A DNA stretch of 6,197 bases from Actinomycetes bacterium. Its GTDB lineage: Bacteria; Actinomycetota; Actinomycetes; Actinomycetales; Cellulomonadaceae. The notes below the pieces were generated by a model. That model was not told the DNA's origin and did no database searches. It worked only from the letters and a program-made list of their open reading frames with translations. The DNA is taken from positions 1 to 6,197 of the forward strand of contig JAJYTJ010000200.1 of the NCBI GenBank assembly GCA_021793115.1. Direction: 5' to 3'. The position numbers and the translations under genes were made by a program. Below are positions 1 to 6,197 of this stretch, in pieces (position 1 is the first letter of the stretch; each line of letters begins with the position of its first letter).

Positions 1-128
1 TCCGATCTCCGCAGTACCTCTGGGTGAAAGCGCGCCCGAGCCCACGGTCGCGCAGCGCATCGTCGAGCCGTACGGGGTTCTCATGCAGGCGACGGTCGTC
101 GGCCCCAGATTCTGTCGGAGGTGGTGGG

Positions 129-134
129 TACGGT
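129..134 (+). promoter_or_regulatory. Candidate -10 element (TACGGT) upstream of jetA
   Basis: TACGGT fits the actinobacterial TANNNT -10 pattern and ends 6 bases before the in-frame GTG at 141. That spacing would place the transcription start on or next to the GTG, as in the leaderless mRNAs common in Actinomycetota. The bases 17 upstream (CAGATT, 106-111) are not a recognisable -35, so this is a weak candidate that may occur by chance. Confidence 0.2.
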
Positions 135-137
135 GCC

Positions 138-144
138 GGGGTGA
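138..144 (+). promoter_or_regulatory. Candidate Shine-Dalgarno for jetA ATG at 150
   Basis: GGGGTGA differs by one base from GAGGTGA, the complement of the 16S rRNA 3' end, and lies 5 bases before the ATG at 150. This supports 150 over the in-frame GTG at 141, which overlaps this element. A stronger GGAGGTGG at 117-124 is too far upstream of either start for normal spacing. Confidence 0.4.
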
Positions 145-149
145 CGAAG

Positions 150-1718
150 ATGGTCGTGGGCGATGGCGGAGGGGGGCTCCTCGAGCCGGCCGAGCGTGAG
201 CACCTGTTGGCATTCCACTACCTGGCTGCCGACGAGGTCGGCCAGTACGTCACGATCATGCGGACCCTGGCTGACGACGTCGGCGGTCTGCTCAGCGACT
301 GGTCCGCCCCGGAGCTGGTCGAAGCGCTGGCCGAGCGGGCCGGGCTGGTCGTGGACGTGGACACCGTGGAGGCCCGGCTCCGCTACCTGCTTGAGCGCGG
401 CAATCTCGCCCGCTCGCCACGTGAGTCCGAGGCACGGACGATCCGTGAATACCTGCAGGTGCGCGCGCGCTACCAGGTGACACCCGCGGGCGAACGGGTC
501 CACCGGCTGGTGTCCGAGATCCTGGGCGACCCCGCCGGTGCGCAGGAGATCTCCAGCGAGCTGCTCCCGCCCCTGGTCGCCGGATTGGAGGGTCTGTCGG
601 GGCTGGCGCCGGACCGTATCGTCGACGCTCCCTCCGCGGAGCTGGCGGAGCGTATCGCGACCGTGTTCGCGCAGTTCGACCGCCTGGTGGAATCGACCCG
701 CCGGTTCTACGCGCACCTGGCCGAGCTCTTGCAGCGTGTCGACGTCGATCGGGAGATGTTCCTGGCCTACAAGAGCGCGCTGTTGACGTACCTGCAGTCC
801 TTCGTCAACGACGTGCGGCGACACGCTCCGCGGGCTGCCGAGCTGCTCGATCAGCTGCGCCCCCATCTGCTCGAGCTCTGTGCGCGTGCCTCGACCGGTC
901 GCGGGATCGCGACCGCCGGAGTGCGCCGAAGCCGAGGTCTGGATCCCGCGGACTGGGACGGGCTGAGCCGATGGTTTGCGGGCGGGGCCGGCCGCAGGGC
1001 TGATGCCGATCGGGTGGCGGACCTGGCGGTGACGGCAATCCGCGCGTTGGTGGCGACGATCAACCGCCTCGCCCTACCGTCGGGCGGGCAGGAGTCCCGG
1101 TACGCCGACCTGCTGCACCTGGCAGGCTGGTTCGCCGACTCTGACGACGCTTCTGCCCACGCCTTGTGGGCCACGGCCTTCGGGCTCTATCCGGCCCGGC
1201 ACCTGGGCTTTGCGGCCGACCCGGCTTCGGCCATCCCGCCGACGGCGTCCTTCTGGTCTGCACCGTCGGCCCAGGTGCCGGTCTCGCTGCGCGAACGCGG
1301 CGACCGCTCCACCCCGGGGCGCTCCGGTCGCCGCCGTGACTTCTCGGAGGCGAAGGGGCGTCGCCTCGCCGAGCGATCGCAGGCGGAGAAGCGTCGGCGG
1401 GACGCGGCAGCGGAGCTGGTCGACGAGCCCGGTGACCTCGGTCACCTGTCCCTCTCAGACGCAGCGCGCGCCGTGCTCCTGGAGCTGCATGCCCGCGCGA
1501 TCTCCGATCCCCGGTTCGTGTCGTCGGGCGCGTCGATCGCCCGTGACACCGGGCTTGGCATCGACGTGTCCGTCACCCGTGCTCCCGGTCGCTCGACCAT
1601 CATCGCGGGGCGCTCAGGGCGGCTCGTCCTCCACGACCTGGTGCTCCGCGTCGTGGCTCTCACGGACGCCGAGAACGCCGCCGACGACCCGGGCCTTCTC
1701 GCGGAGGTCACCGCATGA
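150..1718 (+). CDS. jetA: Wadjet type II JetA, kleisin-like subunit (DUF2397 / TIGR02677)
   Basis: A 522-residue protein, slightly longer than the family's usual ~500. In Wadjet/Mks complexes this subunit is the kleisin (MksF-like) that bridges the SMC heads and holds the KITE protein in the cytoplasm. Family blocks seen in order: an N-terminal helical/winged-helix region at ~15-125 with YLLERGNLARSP (80-90) and EYLQVRARYQVTPAGERV (100-117); a helical middle with F176DRLVESTRRFYAHL and F204LAYKSALLTYLQSFV; WDGLSRWFAG (269-278); SRYADLLHLAGWFAD (316-330); AFGLYPARHLGF (343-354); an Arg/Lys-rich stretch at 390-420; and a C-terminal domain at ~432-505 with SGRLVLHDLVLRVV, probably the head-binding winged helix. 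ATG150 was chosen for its nearby Shine-Dalgarno; GTG141 would add three residues. The frame reaches back to ATG24, but residues before 141 are Ser/Arg-rich shadow. It overlaps jetB by four bases. The family call is from remembered conserved blocks, not a search; the kleisin role is inferred from type I homologues. Confidence 0.9.
   Translation: MVVGDGGGGLLEPAEREHLLAFHYLAADEVGQYVTIMRTLADDVGGLLSDWSAPELVEALAERAGLVVDVDTVEARLRYLLERGNLARSPRESEARTIREYLQVRARYQVTPAGERVHRLVSEILGDPAGAQEISSELLPPLVAGLEGLSGLAPDRIVDAPSAELAERIATVFAQFDRLVESTRRFYAHLAELLQRVDVDREMFLAYKSALLTYLQSFVNDVRRHAPRAAELLDQLRPHLLELCARASTGRGIATAGVRRSRGLDPADWDGLSRWFAGGAGRRADADRVADLAVTAIRALVATINRLALPSGGQESRYADLLHLAGWFADSDDASAHALWATAFGLYPARHLGFAADPASAIPPTASFWSAPSAQVPVSLRERGDRSTPGRSGRRRDFSEAKGRRLAERSQAEKRRRDAAAELVDEPGDLGHLSLSDAARAVLLELHARAISDPRFVSSGASIARDTGLGIDVSVTRAPGRSTIIAGRSGRLVLHDLVLRVVALTDAENAADDPGLLAEVTA
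1703..1708 (+). promoter_or_regulatory. Shine-Dalgarno of jetB
   Basis: GGAGGT inside the last codons of jetA, 6 bases before the jetB ATG at 1715. It fixes the jetB start and, with the ATGA overlap, indicates translational coupling to jetA. Confidence 0.8.
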
Positions 1719-2977
1719 CCGATCCCACCGCGCCTCGGCCGCGCCTGCTGCGCGAACGGCCGCTGCCGGTCGTCGAGGACGCCCAGCTCGACGCCGAGCT
1801 GCGCCAGGCACGCCGCACTCTCGTGCGCAGCCCCTGGTTGGCCCGCGAGACCAGCCCCGACGACTTCCGCCTGGTCCGCCGCCATCGAGATGCCCTCGCC
1901 TCGTGGTTCAGCGAGGCGCTCGGCTACCACCTCGAGGTCGAGTCCGACACGGCCCGCCTGCGCAAGGCCGCCCTCGGCCACGATGCCAGCCGGCCGCTGC
2001 TGCGCGGCAAGTCCCATCGTCCGTTCACCCCGCGCGGCTACTCGGTGCTTCTGTGCACGCTGGCTGCGCTGTCCCGCGCCCGCAGCCAGCTGCTGTTGGA
2101 CGACCTCGCCCGTGACGTGCGGGCCGCCGCAGCCGACGCGCGCGTGGACCTCGACCTGGAGGCGGTGGCCGACCGGCGGCTCCTGCACGCGGCGCTGCGC
2201 CAGCTGATCGACATGGGGGTGCTTGTCGAGCGGGACGGGACGGTGGACGGGTGGGACCTGGACCAGCGGATCCAGGCGCTGCTCGACGTGCGCCGCGACC
2301 GCCTGGCGCTGCTGCTCGACATCCGGCTGGGCCAGGCGACCACGACCCGCGAGCTCCTGGACACCGAGGCGCTCCCGTCCGCTGCCGGCGGGGCACGACT
2401 GGTCGCTCGTCGCCAGCTGGTGGAGTCGCCGATCCTGGACGTGACCACGCTCGACGAGGGGCAGGCGCAGTGGTGGCGGCGCAGCCGCGGCCGTGAGGCG
2501 GAACAGCTCGGCGACTGGCTCGGGCTCGATGTGGAGCTTCGCGCCGAGGGTGCGGTCGCCGTCGACCCCGCTGGCGAGCTGACCGATCGTGACTTCCCCG
2601 GGCCGGGCACCGTGCGGCATGCCGCCCTGCTGGTCCTCGGCCGGATGGTCGACCGCTGCCGGCCGGGTGCGTTGGCTGCGCAGACGGCACAGCGGGCTTG
2701 GCGCCCAGTCACGCACACCGACCTGCAGGCTGACGTGGCCGACGTCGTCGCCCAGTACGGGGGAGCGTTCGCGAAGGAGTACCGCGACGACGTCGACGCA
2801 CTGGCCACCGAGGTGATCGCCGTGCTGACAGCCTTCGGGCTGCTGCGCCCGAGCGAGCTGGGGCAGGCGTGGGAGCTGCACGCGTCGGCCGCCCGGTATG
2901 CACCTCATGCCGTCGAGGTGACCGCACCGACGCTGTTCGACCCACCCACCAGGTCCGACGACGGAGGACAGGGATGA
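1715..2977 (+). CDS. jetB: Wadjet type II JetB, KITE-like subunit (DUF2398 / TIGR02678)
   Basis: A 420-residue protein of normal length for the family. JetB corresponds to MksE, a tandem winged-helix (KITE) subunit that binds the kleisin and contacts DNA in the SMC complex; this role is inferred from type I systems. Family blocks visible in order: ARRTLVRSPWL (32-42); FRLVRRHRDALASWFSEALGY (51-71); the TARLRK motif (79-84); RPFTPRGYSVLLCTLAALSRA (102-122); ADRRLLHAALRQLIDMGVLVERDG (152-175), which looks like a winged helix; LLDVRRDRLALLL (189-201); then RAEG (276-279), VDPAGELTDRDFPGPGT (283-299) and RHAALLVLGRMV (301-312). The C-terminal ~100 residues are helical and end in a short Pro/Asp/Gly tail. 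No signal peptide or membrane segment is seen. It starts in ATGA with the jetA stop and ends in ATGA with the jetC start, so the three are probably made in fixed ratio. The family call is from remembered motifs. Confidence 0.9.
   Translation: MTDPTAPRPRLLRERPLPVVEDAQLDAELRQARRTLVRSPWLARETSPDDFRLVRRHRDALASWFSEALGYHLEVESDTARLRKAALGHDASRPLLRGKSHRPFTPRGYSVLLCTLAALSRARSQLLLDDLARDVRAAAADARVDLDLEAVADRRLLHAALRQLIDMGVLVERDGTVDGWDLDQRIQALLDVRRDRLALLLDIRLGQATTTRELLDTEALPSAAGGARLVARRQLVESPILDVTTLDEGQAQWWRRSRGREAEQLGDWLGLDVELRAEGAVAVDPAGELTDRDFPGPGTVRHAALLVLGRMVDRCRPGALAAQTAQRAWRPVTHTDLQADVADVVAQYGGAFAKEYRDDVDALATEVIAVLTAFGLLRPSELGQAWELHASAARYAPHAVEVTAPTLFDPPTRSDDGGQG
2963..2968 (+). promoter_or_regulatory. 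Shine-Dalgarno of jetC
   Basis: GGAGGA in the 3' end of jetB, 5 bases before the jetC ATG at 2974. It supports that start and coupling to jetB through the second ATGA overlap. Confidence 0.8.
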
Positions 2978-5900
2978 GCCGCACCGAGGAGCGTGCCACC
3001 GAGCGTTTCCGGCTCAACCGCGCCGGTGTGCTCAACGTCTGGCAGTACGACGAGCAGGTCTTCGACTTCGGCGGCGGCCGGTTGCTCCTGCGTGGCGCCA
3101 ACGGGGCGGGGAAGTCCAAGACGCTGGAGCTGCTGCTGCCGTTCTGCCTTGACGGGGACCGGCAGCGCATGAACGCCAGCGGTCGCGCGCAGACGGCACT
3201 GACGTGGTTGATGTTCGACGGCGTCGATGACAAGGTGCGGACCGGCTACGTGTGGGTCGAGTTCTCCCGTACCGGAGAGAGCGGTGAGCCGGAGTTCATC
3301 ACCTGCGGCGTCGGCCTGCGAGCCGCTCGAGGATCCGGCTCGGTCACGTCGTGGATGTTCTGCACTCCTCAACGGATCGGCGCCGAGCTGGCCATCGAGG
3401 ATGCCGATGGACCTGTCGGCAGATCGGCCCTGTCGACCGCGGTGTCACCCGACGGAAGGGTGTTCGAGGTCGCCCGGGACTACCGCGCCCACGTCGGGCA
3501 GCTGCTCTTCGGCCTGGACCCGGGCCGGTACGACGACCTGCTGCGCCTGCTGTACTGGCTGCGCCAGCCACAGATCGGCGAGGAGATCGACCCCAAGCGC
3601 ATCGCCGAACAGCTGGTCCAGTCGCTGCCCGAGCTGGACCCCGGGGAGCTGTCGAAGGCGGGATCCACCCTCGACGAGCTGGCCGACTTCGGCGAGAAGC
3701 TTCGTCGCACCCAGGCCGCTCAGTCAGCGGTCGCCTCCGCGCTCGAGGTCTACGCCCGCTACGCCCAGGGCGTTCTCCGTGAGCGGGCCGCGACCCTCGT
3801 CGAGGCCGACGAGGGTCGACGACGGCTCGAACGAGCAGCCCGCCAGCTCGACCACGAGCGCACGCAGCTGCTGGCGGTCCTCACGCAGCTCGAGGACGAC
3901 GTGCGAGAGGCGGGGACCATCGCGCGTGCGACCCGGGCTGAGCTGGACGCGCTTGCGGTGTCACCCGAGGAAGCCAGGCTCGACGATGCCCGAGCGCGGG
4001 CCGAGGCCGGTGAGTCCGCGGTGGCCCGGCAGGAGGTGGCGACCCACCGCGCGGAGCGCGCGCTCGATGACGCCGAGCAGGCGCGGTCGGCGGCCCGGGC
4101 GCACGCCATGGACATGGCCCGCCGCCTGGATTCCGACGTCGACGCGATCGCCGCCCTTGCGGCCGGGACGACGGTGGCCCTGCCGTCGGGGTTCGCGGGC
4201 ACCGGCAGCGGAGCATCGCTGGTCGAGCAGCCCGACCCTGGTGATGTCGTCCGTGCGCAGCGCTGGGTCGACGCCCACGGCGCCGCCCTGGACCTGCTGT
4301 CCCGTTCCGTCGCGGTGGCCACGTCGGCGGCCGCCGAGGTCCGTCACGGTGCCGTGGAGCACACGCGGCTGGGTGCGGCCGCCGATGTGGCTGCCCACCG
4401 GGCCGACGACGCCTCTGCCCGCGCCGACGACCTGCGAGCCACCGTCGGTGAGCGCCGCGAGACTGCCGCCACGATCGCGGGTGGGTGGCGCGACGCCGTG
4501 ACCCAGTGGGCCGAGTCACCCCACGGCCTCGCCCTCGCCTCGGTCGTCGCCGTGCGTGACCTCGACGTCGACCAGCTGCTCGACGACTGGTGGGGCGACG
4601 ACCTGCCCGCGCGCGTCACCGCGGAGTCGTCCGACGCGGTGGCGGCCCTACGGCAGGCCGAGCGTGACCACCACGTCGAACGGGTCGCTGCCGCCCGCAC
4701 GGCGGCTGACACGAGGGCGGCACTGGCAGCCGCCCAAGCCGAGCCTGATCCCGCGCCACCCGCGCCCGCACTGCCGCGTGCCCGGGAGCGGGGCCCGGCA
4801 CCTGCCGGGGCACCGCTGTGGCGGTCGGTGGACTTCGCCGAGGACGTCGACGGCGTGACCCGCGCCGCCATCGAGGCAGCACTTCAGCAGTCGGGCCTCC
4901 TTGACGCGTGGGTTGACGCCGACGGTGCGCTGCGCGACGCTCGGGTGCTCGATGTGCTGGCCCACGCGACCGCTCCCGTGGGCGGTCCTACCCTCGGCAC
5001 GGTGCTGCGGCCCGCGGACGGAGCCCGTCGAGTGGTCGGACTGCTCGACTCGATCGCCCTGCTGGACGACGCGCACCGTGCCCCCGAGGGCGTGGCGGCC
5101 ATCGGGCGGGACGGCTCGTTCCGGCTGGGGCCGTTGGAGGGTCGGGCCGGCAAGCCCGTCGCGCAGTACGTGGGCGCCGTCGCCCGCGCAGCCGAACGGG
5201 CGCGACGAATCGGAGAGCTGACCGCGCGCCTGTCCGAGCAGGAGGACACGGCAGCGCGCCTGGCCGACCTGGAGACGGCAGCCAGGCGCGCCGTCGCCGA
5301 TCTCGAGGGGTGGGTCCGCTCCGTCCCGCCCGTCCGCGACCTGGTCCGGGCCCGCGACCGGTGGGAGGACGCTCGACGGGCCCTGGTCGCCGGTGAGGCG
5401 CAGGCGCGTGCGGCCGAGGAGGCGGCCGCGGCGGCCAGGTCACGAGCGGCCGAGTCCCTGGAGCGGCTGCGCGCCCTCGCTGCGCAGCACCGCATGCCCA
5501 CGACCGTCGACGCGCTGGACCTGCTCCGGGAGGGCCTCCGCGATCTCGACGGCCAGCTGCGTCGGCACCGGGATGCGGTCGGCGCGCTCGTTGCCCGGGT
5601 GCGCGACAGCGTCGACGCGGCATCGCGCCGGACCGAGGCCGACGCAGCCGCGGATGAGGCCCGAGGACTGCTCCAGCAGGTCCAGGACGAGGCCGCCGCG
5701 CAGCGGCAGGCGTACCGCTCGTTGGCACTCGCGCTGTCCGAGACGCTCGGTGAGCTGACGACCCGACGCGACCGTGTTCGCACGGCGAACGAAGCCGCCG
5801 AGGCGCGCAAGACGGAGCTGGGGCCAAGGATCAACGTGGCTCGGGAGCAGGCCGCCGTGCTGGCGGAGCGGCACCAGCAGGCCCAGGAGCAGGCAGCCGA

Positions 5901-6197
5901 TCAGCGACGTTCCCAGGCGGCGGCCGCCGTGCAGATGAGCCAGCTGCGACACGTTCCCGGGCTCCTGCCGGCCGCGCTCGGACCCGTCGACGACACGGTC
6001 GACCGGGTGCTGGCCGCCACGGACCCGGATCCGGACCGGTCGCCGGTGCGCCCGGACCTGACGGCAGTGGCCGCCCGGTGGTCTGCGCTGCCCACCGGGC
6101 ACGCGATCCCCGACACCAACGCCCTCCTGCGCCTGCACGGCGAGCTGGCCTCCGGAGCCGCGGCCTCGCACGAGCCGGTGCTGACAACCATCAAAGG
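2974..6197 (+). CDS. jetC: Wadjet type II JetC, SMC-like ATPase (TIGR02680), 3' truncated by window edge
   Basis: Open from ATG2974 to the window end: 1074 complete codons plus two bases with no stop. The family is usually about 1350-1400 residues, so roughly 300 C-terminal residues, including the ABC signature, Walker B and second head half, lie outside. JetC is the SMC motor (MksB-like) that hydrolyses ATP to extrude DNA loops. Visible parts: FRLNRAGVLNVWQYDEQVF (12-30); Walker A G41-A-N-G-A-G-K-S48; LPFCLDGDRQR (55-65); GYVWVEF (91-97); RQPQIGEEIDPKRIAEQL (197-214); a first coiled coil ~233-390; a broken helical region ~390-590; a Pro/Ala linker 590-614; a globular hinge-like domain ~615-749 starting LWRSVDF and ending RLGPLEGRAGKPVAQYVG before a helix; a second coiled coil ~750-990; then LRHVPGLLPAALG (991-1003). 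Family and start are clear; hinge assignment is inferred. RecN/SbcC-like ATPases are the alternative, but the operon argues for TIGR02680. Confidence 0.93.
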   Translation, partial: MSRTEERATERFRLNRAGVLNVWQYDEQVFDFGGGRLLLRGANGAGKSKTLELLLPFCLDGDRQRMNASGRAQTALTWLMFDGVDDKVRTGYVWVEFSRTGESGEPEFITCGVGLRAARGSGSVTSWMFCTPQRIGAELAIEDADGPVGRSALSTAVSPDGRVFEVARDYRAHVGQLLFGLDPGRYDDLLRLLYWLRQPQIGEEIDPKRIAEQLVQSLPELDPGELSKAGSTLDELADFGEKLRRTQAAQSAVASALEVYARYAQGVLRERAATLVEADEGRRRLERAARQLDHERTQLLAVLTQLEDDVREAGTIARATRAELDALAVSPEEARLDDARARAEAGESAVARQEVATHRAERALDDAEQARSAARAHAMDMARRLDSDVDAIAALAAGTTVALPSGFAGTGSGASLVEQPDPGDVVRAQRWVDAHGAALDLLSRSVAVATSAAAEVRHGAVEHTRLGAAADVAAHRADDASARADDLRATVGERRETAATIAGGWRDAVTQWAESPHGLALASVVAVRDLDVDQLLDDWWGDDLPARVTAESSDAVAALRQAERDHHVERVAAARTAADTRAALAAAQAEPDPAPPAPALPRARERGPAPAGAPLWRSVDFAEDVDGVTRAAIEAALQQSGLLDAWVDADGALRDARVLDVLAHATAPVGGPTLGTVLRPADGARRVVGLLDSIALLDDAHRAPEGVAAIGRDGSFRLGPLEGRAGKPVAQYVGAVARAAERARRIGELTARLSEQEDTAARLADLETAARRAVADLEGWVRSVPPVRDLVRARDRWEDARRALVAGEAQARAAEEAAAAARSRAAESLERLRALAAQHRMPTTVDALDLLREGLRDLDGQLRRHRDAVGALVARVRDSVDAASRRTEADAAADEARGLLQQVQDEAAAQRQAYRSLALALSETLGELTTRRDRVRTANEAAEARKTELGPRINVAREQAAVLAERHQQAQEQAADQRRSQAAAAVQMSQLRHVPGLLPAALGPVDDTVDRVLAATDPDPDRSPVRPDLTAVAARWSALPTGHAIPDTNALLRLHGELASGAAASHEPVLTTIK
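3791..3818. repeat. Perfect 12-bp inverted repeat inside jetC
   Basis: The left arm CGACCCTCGTCG (3791-3802) is the exact reverse complement of the right arm CGACGAGGGTCG (3807-3818), with a 4-base AGGC loop. It lies in codons for the start of the first coiled coil (about residues 273-282). No T-run follows, so it is not a classical intrinsic terminator. Possible roles include an mRNA hairpin, a protein-binding site or chance from Arg/Glu/Asp-rich codons; none is shown. Confidence 0.6.

Larger units (their letters stand above)
2..199 (+). pseudogene. Possible degenerate or truncated upstream gene tail (WYL-like fragment?)
   Basis: A + strand frame is open from the left edge to a TGA at 197-199. 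From about base 29 to 110 its third codon positions are nearly all G or C and its residues look protein-like, including VAQRIVEPYGVLMQA. The piece R-I-V-E-P-Y-G-V resembles the 'R.VEP.G(L/V)' strand of WYL-domain regulators, which often sit beside defence genes; this resemblance is from memory only. After about base 110 the frame turns into an Arg/Trp/Gly-rich string typical of non-coding shadow and runs about 50 bases into jetA, so any real gene is probably broken or ends in another frame. A reverse-strand frame starting at 84 and leaving the left edge shares the same G/C-rich wobble column and cannot be excluded. It may also be plain intergenic DNA. Confidence 0.18.

Noticed and set aside
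24..149. N-terminal extension of jetA to the ATG at 24
   Set aside because: The extra residues are Ser/Arg/Gly-rich shadow composition, lack a Shine-Dalgarno and match no part of DUF2397; the family begins near the LLEPAEREHLLAF segment.
2614..2625. 12-base perfect palindrome GCGGCATGCCGC in jetB
   Set aside because: No loop, falls within the conserved RHAALL codons of JetB, and 6-bp half-sites of this composition are expected by chance at this G+C.
1442..2908. Long minus-strand open frame (488 residues) opposite jetA/jetB
   Set aside because: Antisense shadow in high-GC DNA; its frame mirrors the real codons and its product shows no recognisable domain, while the + strand carries clear family motifs.
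3227..4501. + strand open frame (424 residues) inside jetC
   Set aside because: Out of frame with jetC, rich in Ser/Arg/Pro/Thr, no Shine-Dalgarno; the jetC frame shows the conserved SMC blocks here.
4792..4808. Short inverted repeat CCCGGCA/TGCCGGG in jetC
   Set aside because: Only 7 bp with a 2-base loop, too tight to fold well, and in a Pro/Ala/Gly codon run where such repeats arise easily.
5395..5460. GCG/GCC/GAG-rich low-complexity run
   Set aside because: Explained by Ala/Glu coiled-coil codons; no fixed repeat unit or array.
4884..5834. Minus-strand open frame (316 residues) opposite jetC
   Set aside because: Product is almost only Ser, Arg and Ala, the usual signature of a shadow of Ala/Arg/Glu-rich coiled-coil codons.

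Overview
The window is dense protein-coding DNA with very high G+C. Codons end almost always in G or C, GTG/ATG starts are used and open shadow frames occur on both strands, which points to a high-GC actinobacterium (Actinomycetota). The genus cannot be read from the sequence. G+C was judged by eye and not counted.

Layout: bases 1-149 are a short leader. It contains a weak reading frame that may be the degenerate or cut tail of an upstream gene (possibly a WYL-domain fragment, low confidence) and the candidate start signals of the first operon gene. After it, three genes lie head-to-tail on the + strand: jetA (150-1718, DUF2397/TIGR02677), jetB (1715-2977, DUF2398/TIGR02678) and jetC (2974 to beyond the right edge, TIGR02680 SMC-like ATPase). 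Both junctions are 4-base ATGA overlaps, each preceded by a good Shine-Dalgarno, so this is one translationally coupled operon. No RNA gene, insertion sequence, CRISPR array or terminator was seen.

This gene set and order is that of a type II Wadjet (JetABCD; related to MksBEF/EptABC) anti-plasmid system. By analogy with the better-studied type I complexes, JetC is the SMC motor, JetA the kleisin that bridges its heads, JetB the KITE subunit bound to the kleisin, and JetD the TOPRIM-type nuclease that cuts circular DNA after loop extrusion. JetD (DUF2399/TIGR02679) is expected just past the right edge, after the missing roughly 300 C-terminal residues of JetC. It is not in the window. The system is a described family, so the window is not a wholly new system. 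The points of interest are the JetC architecture, a strong hairpin inside jetC, a local codon-usage dip, and the unclear leader and start of jetA.
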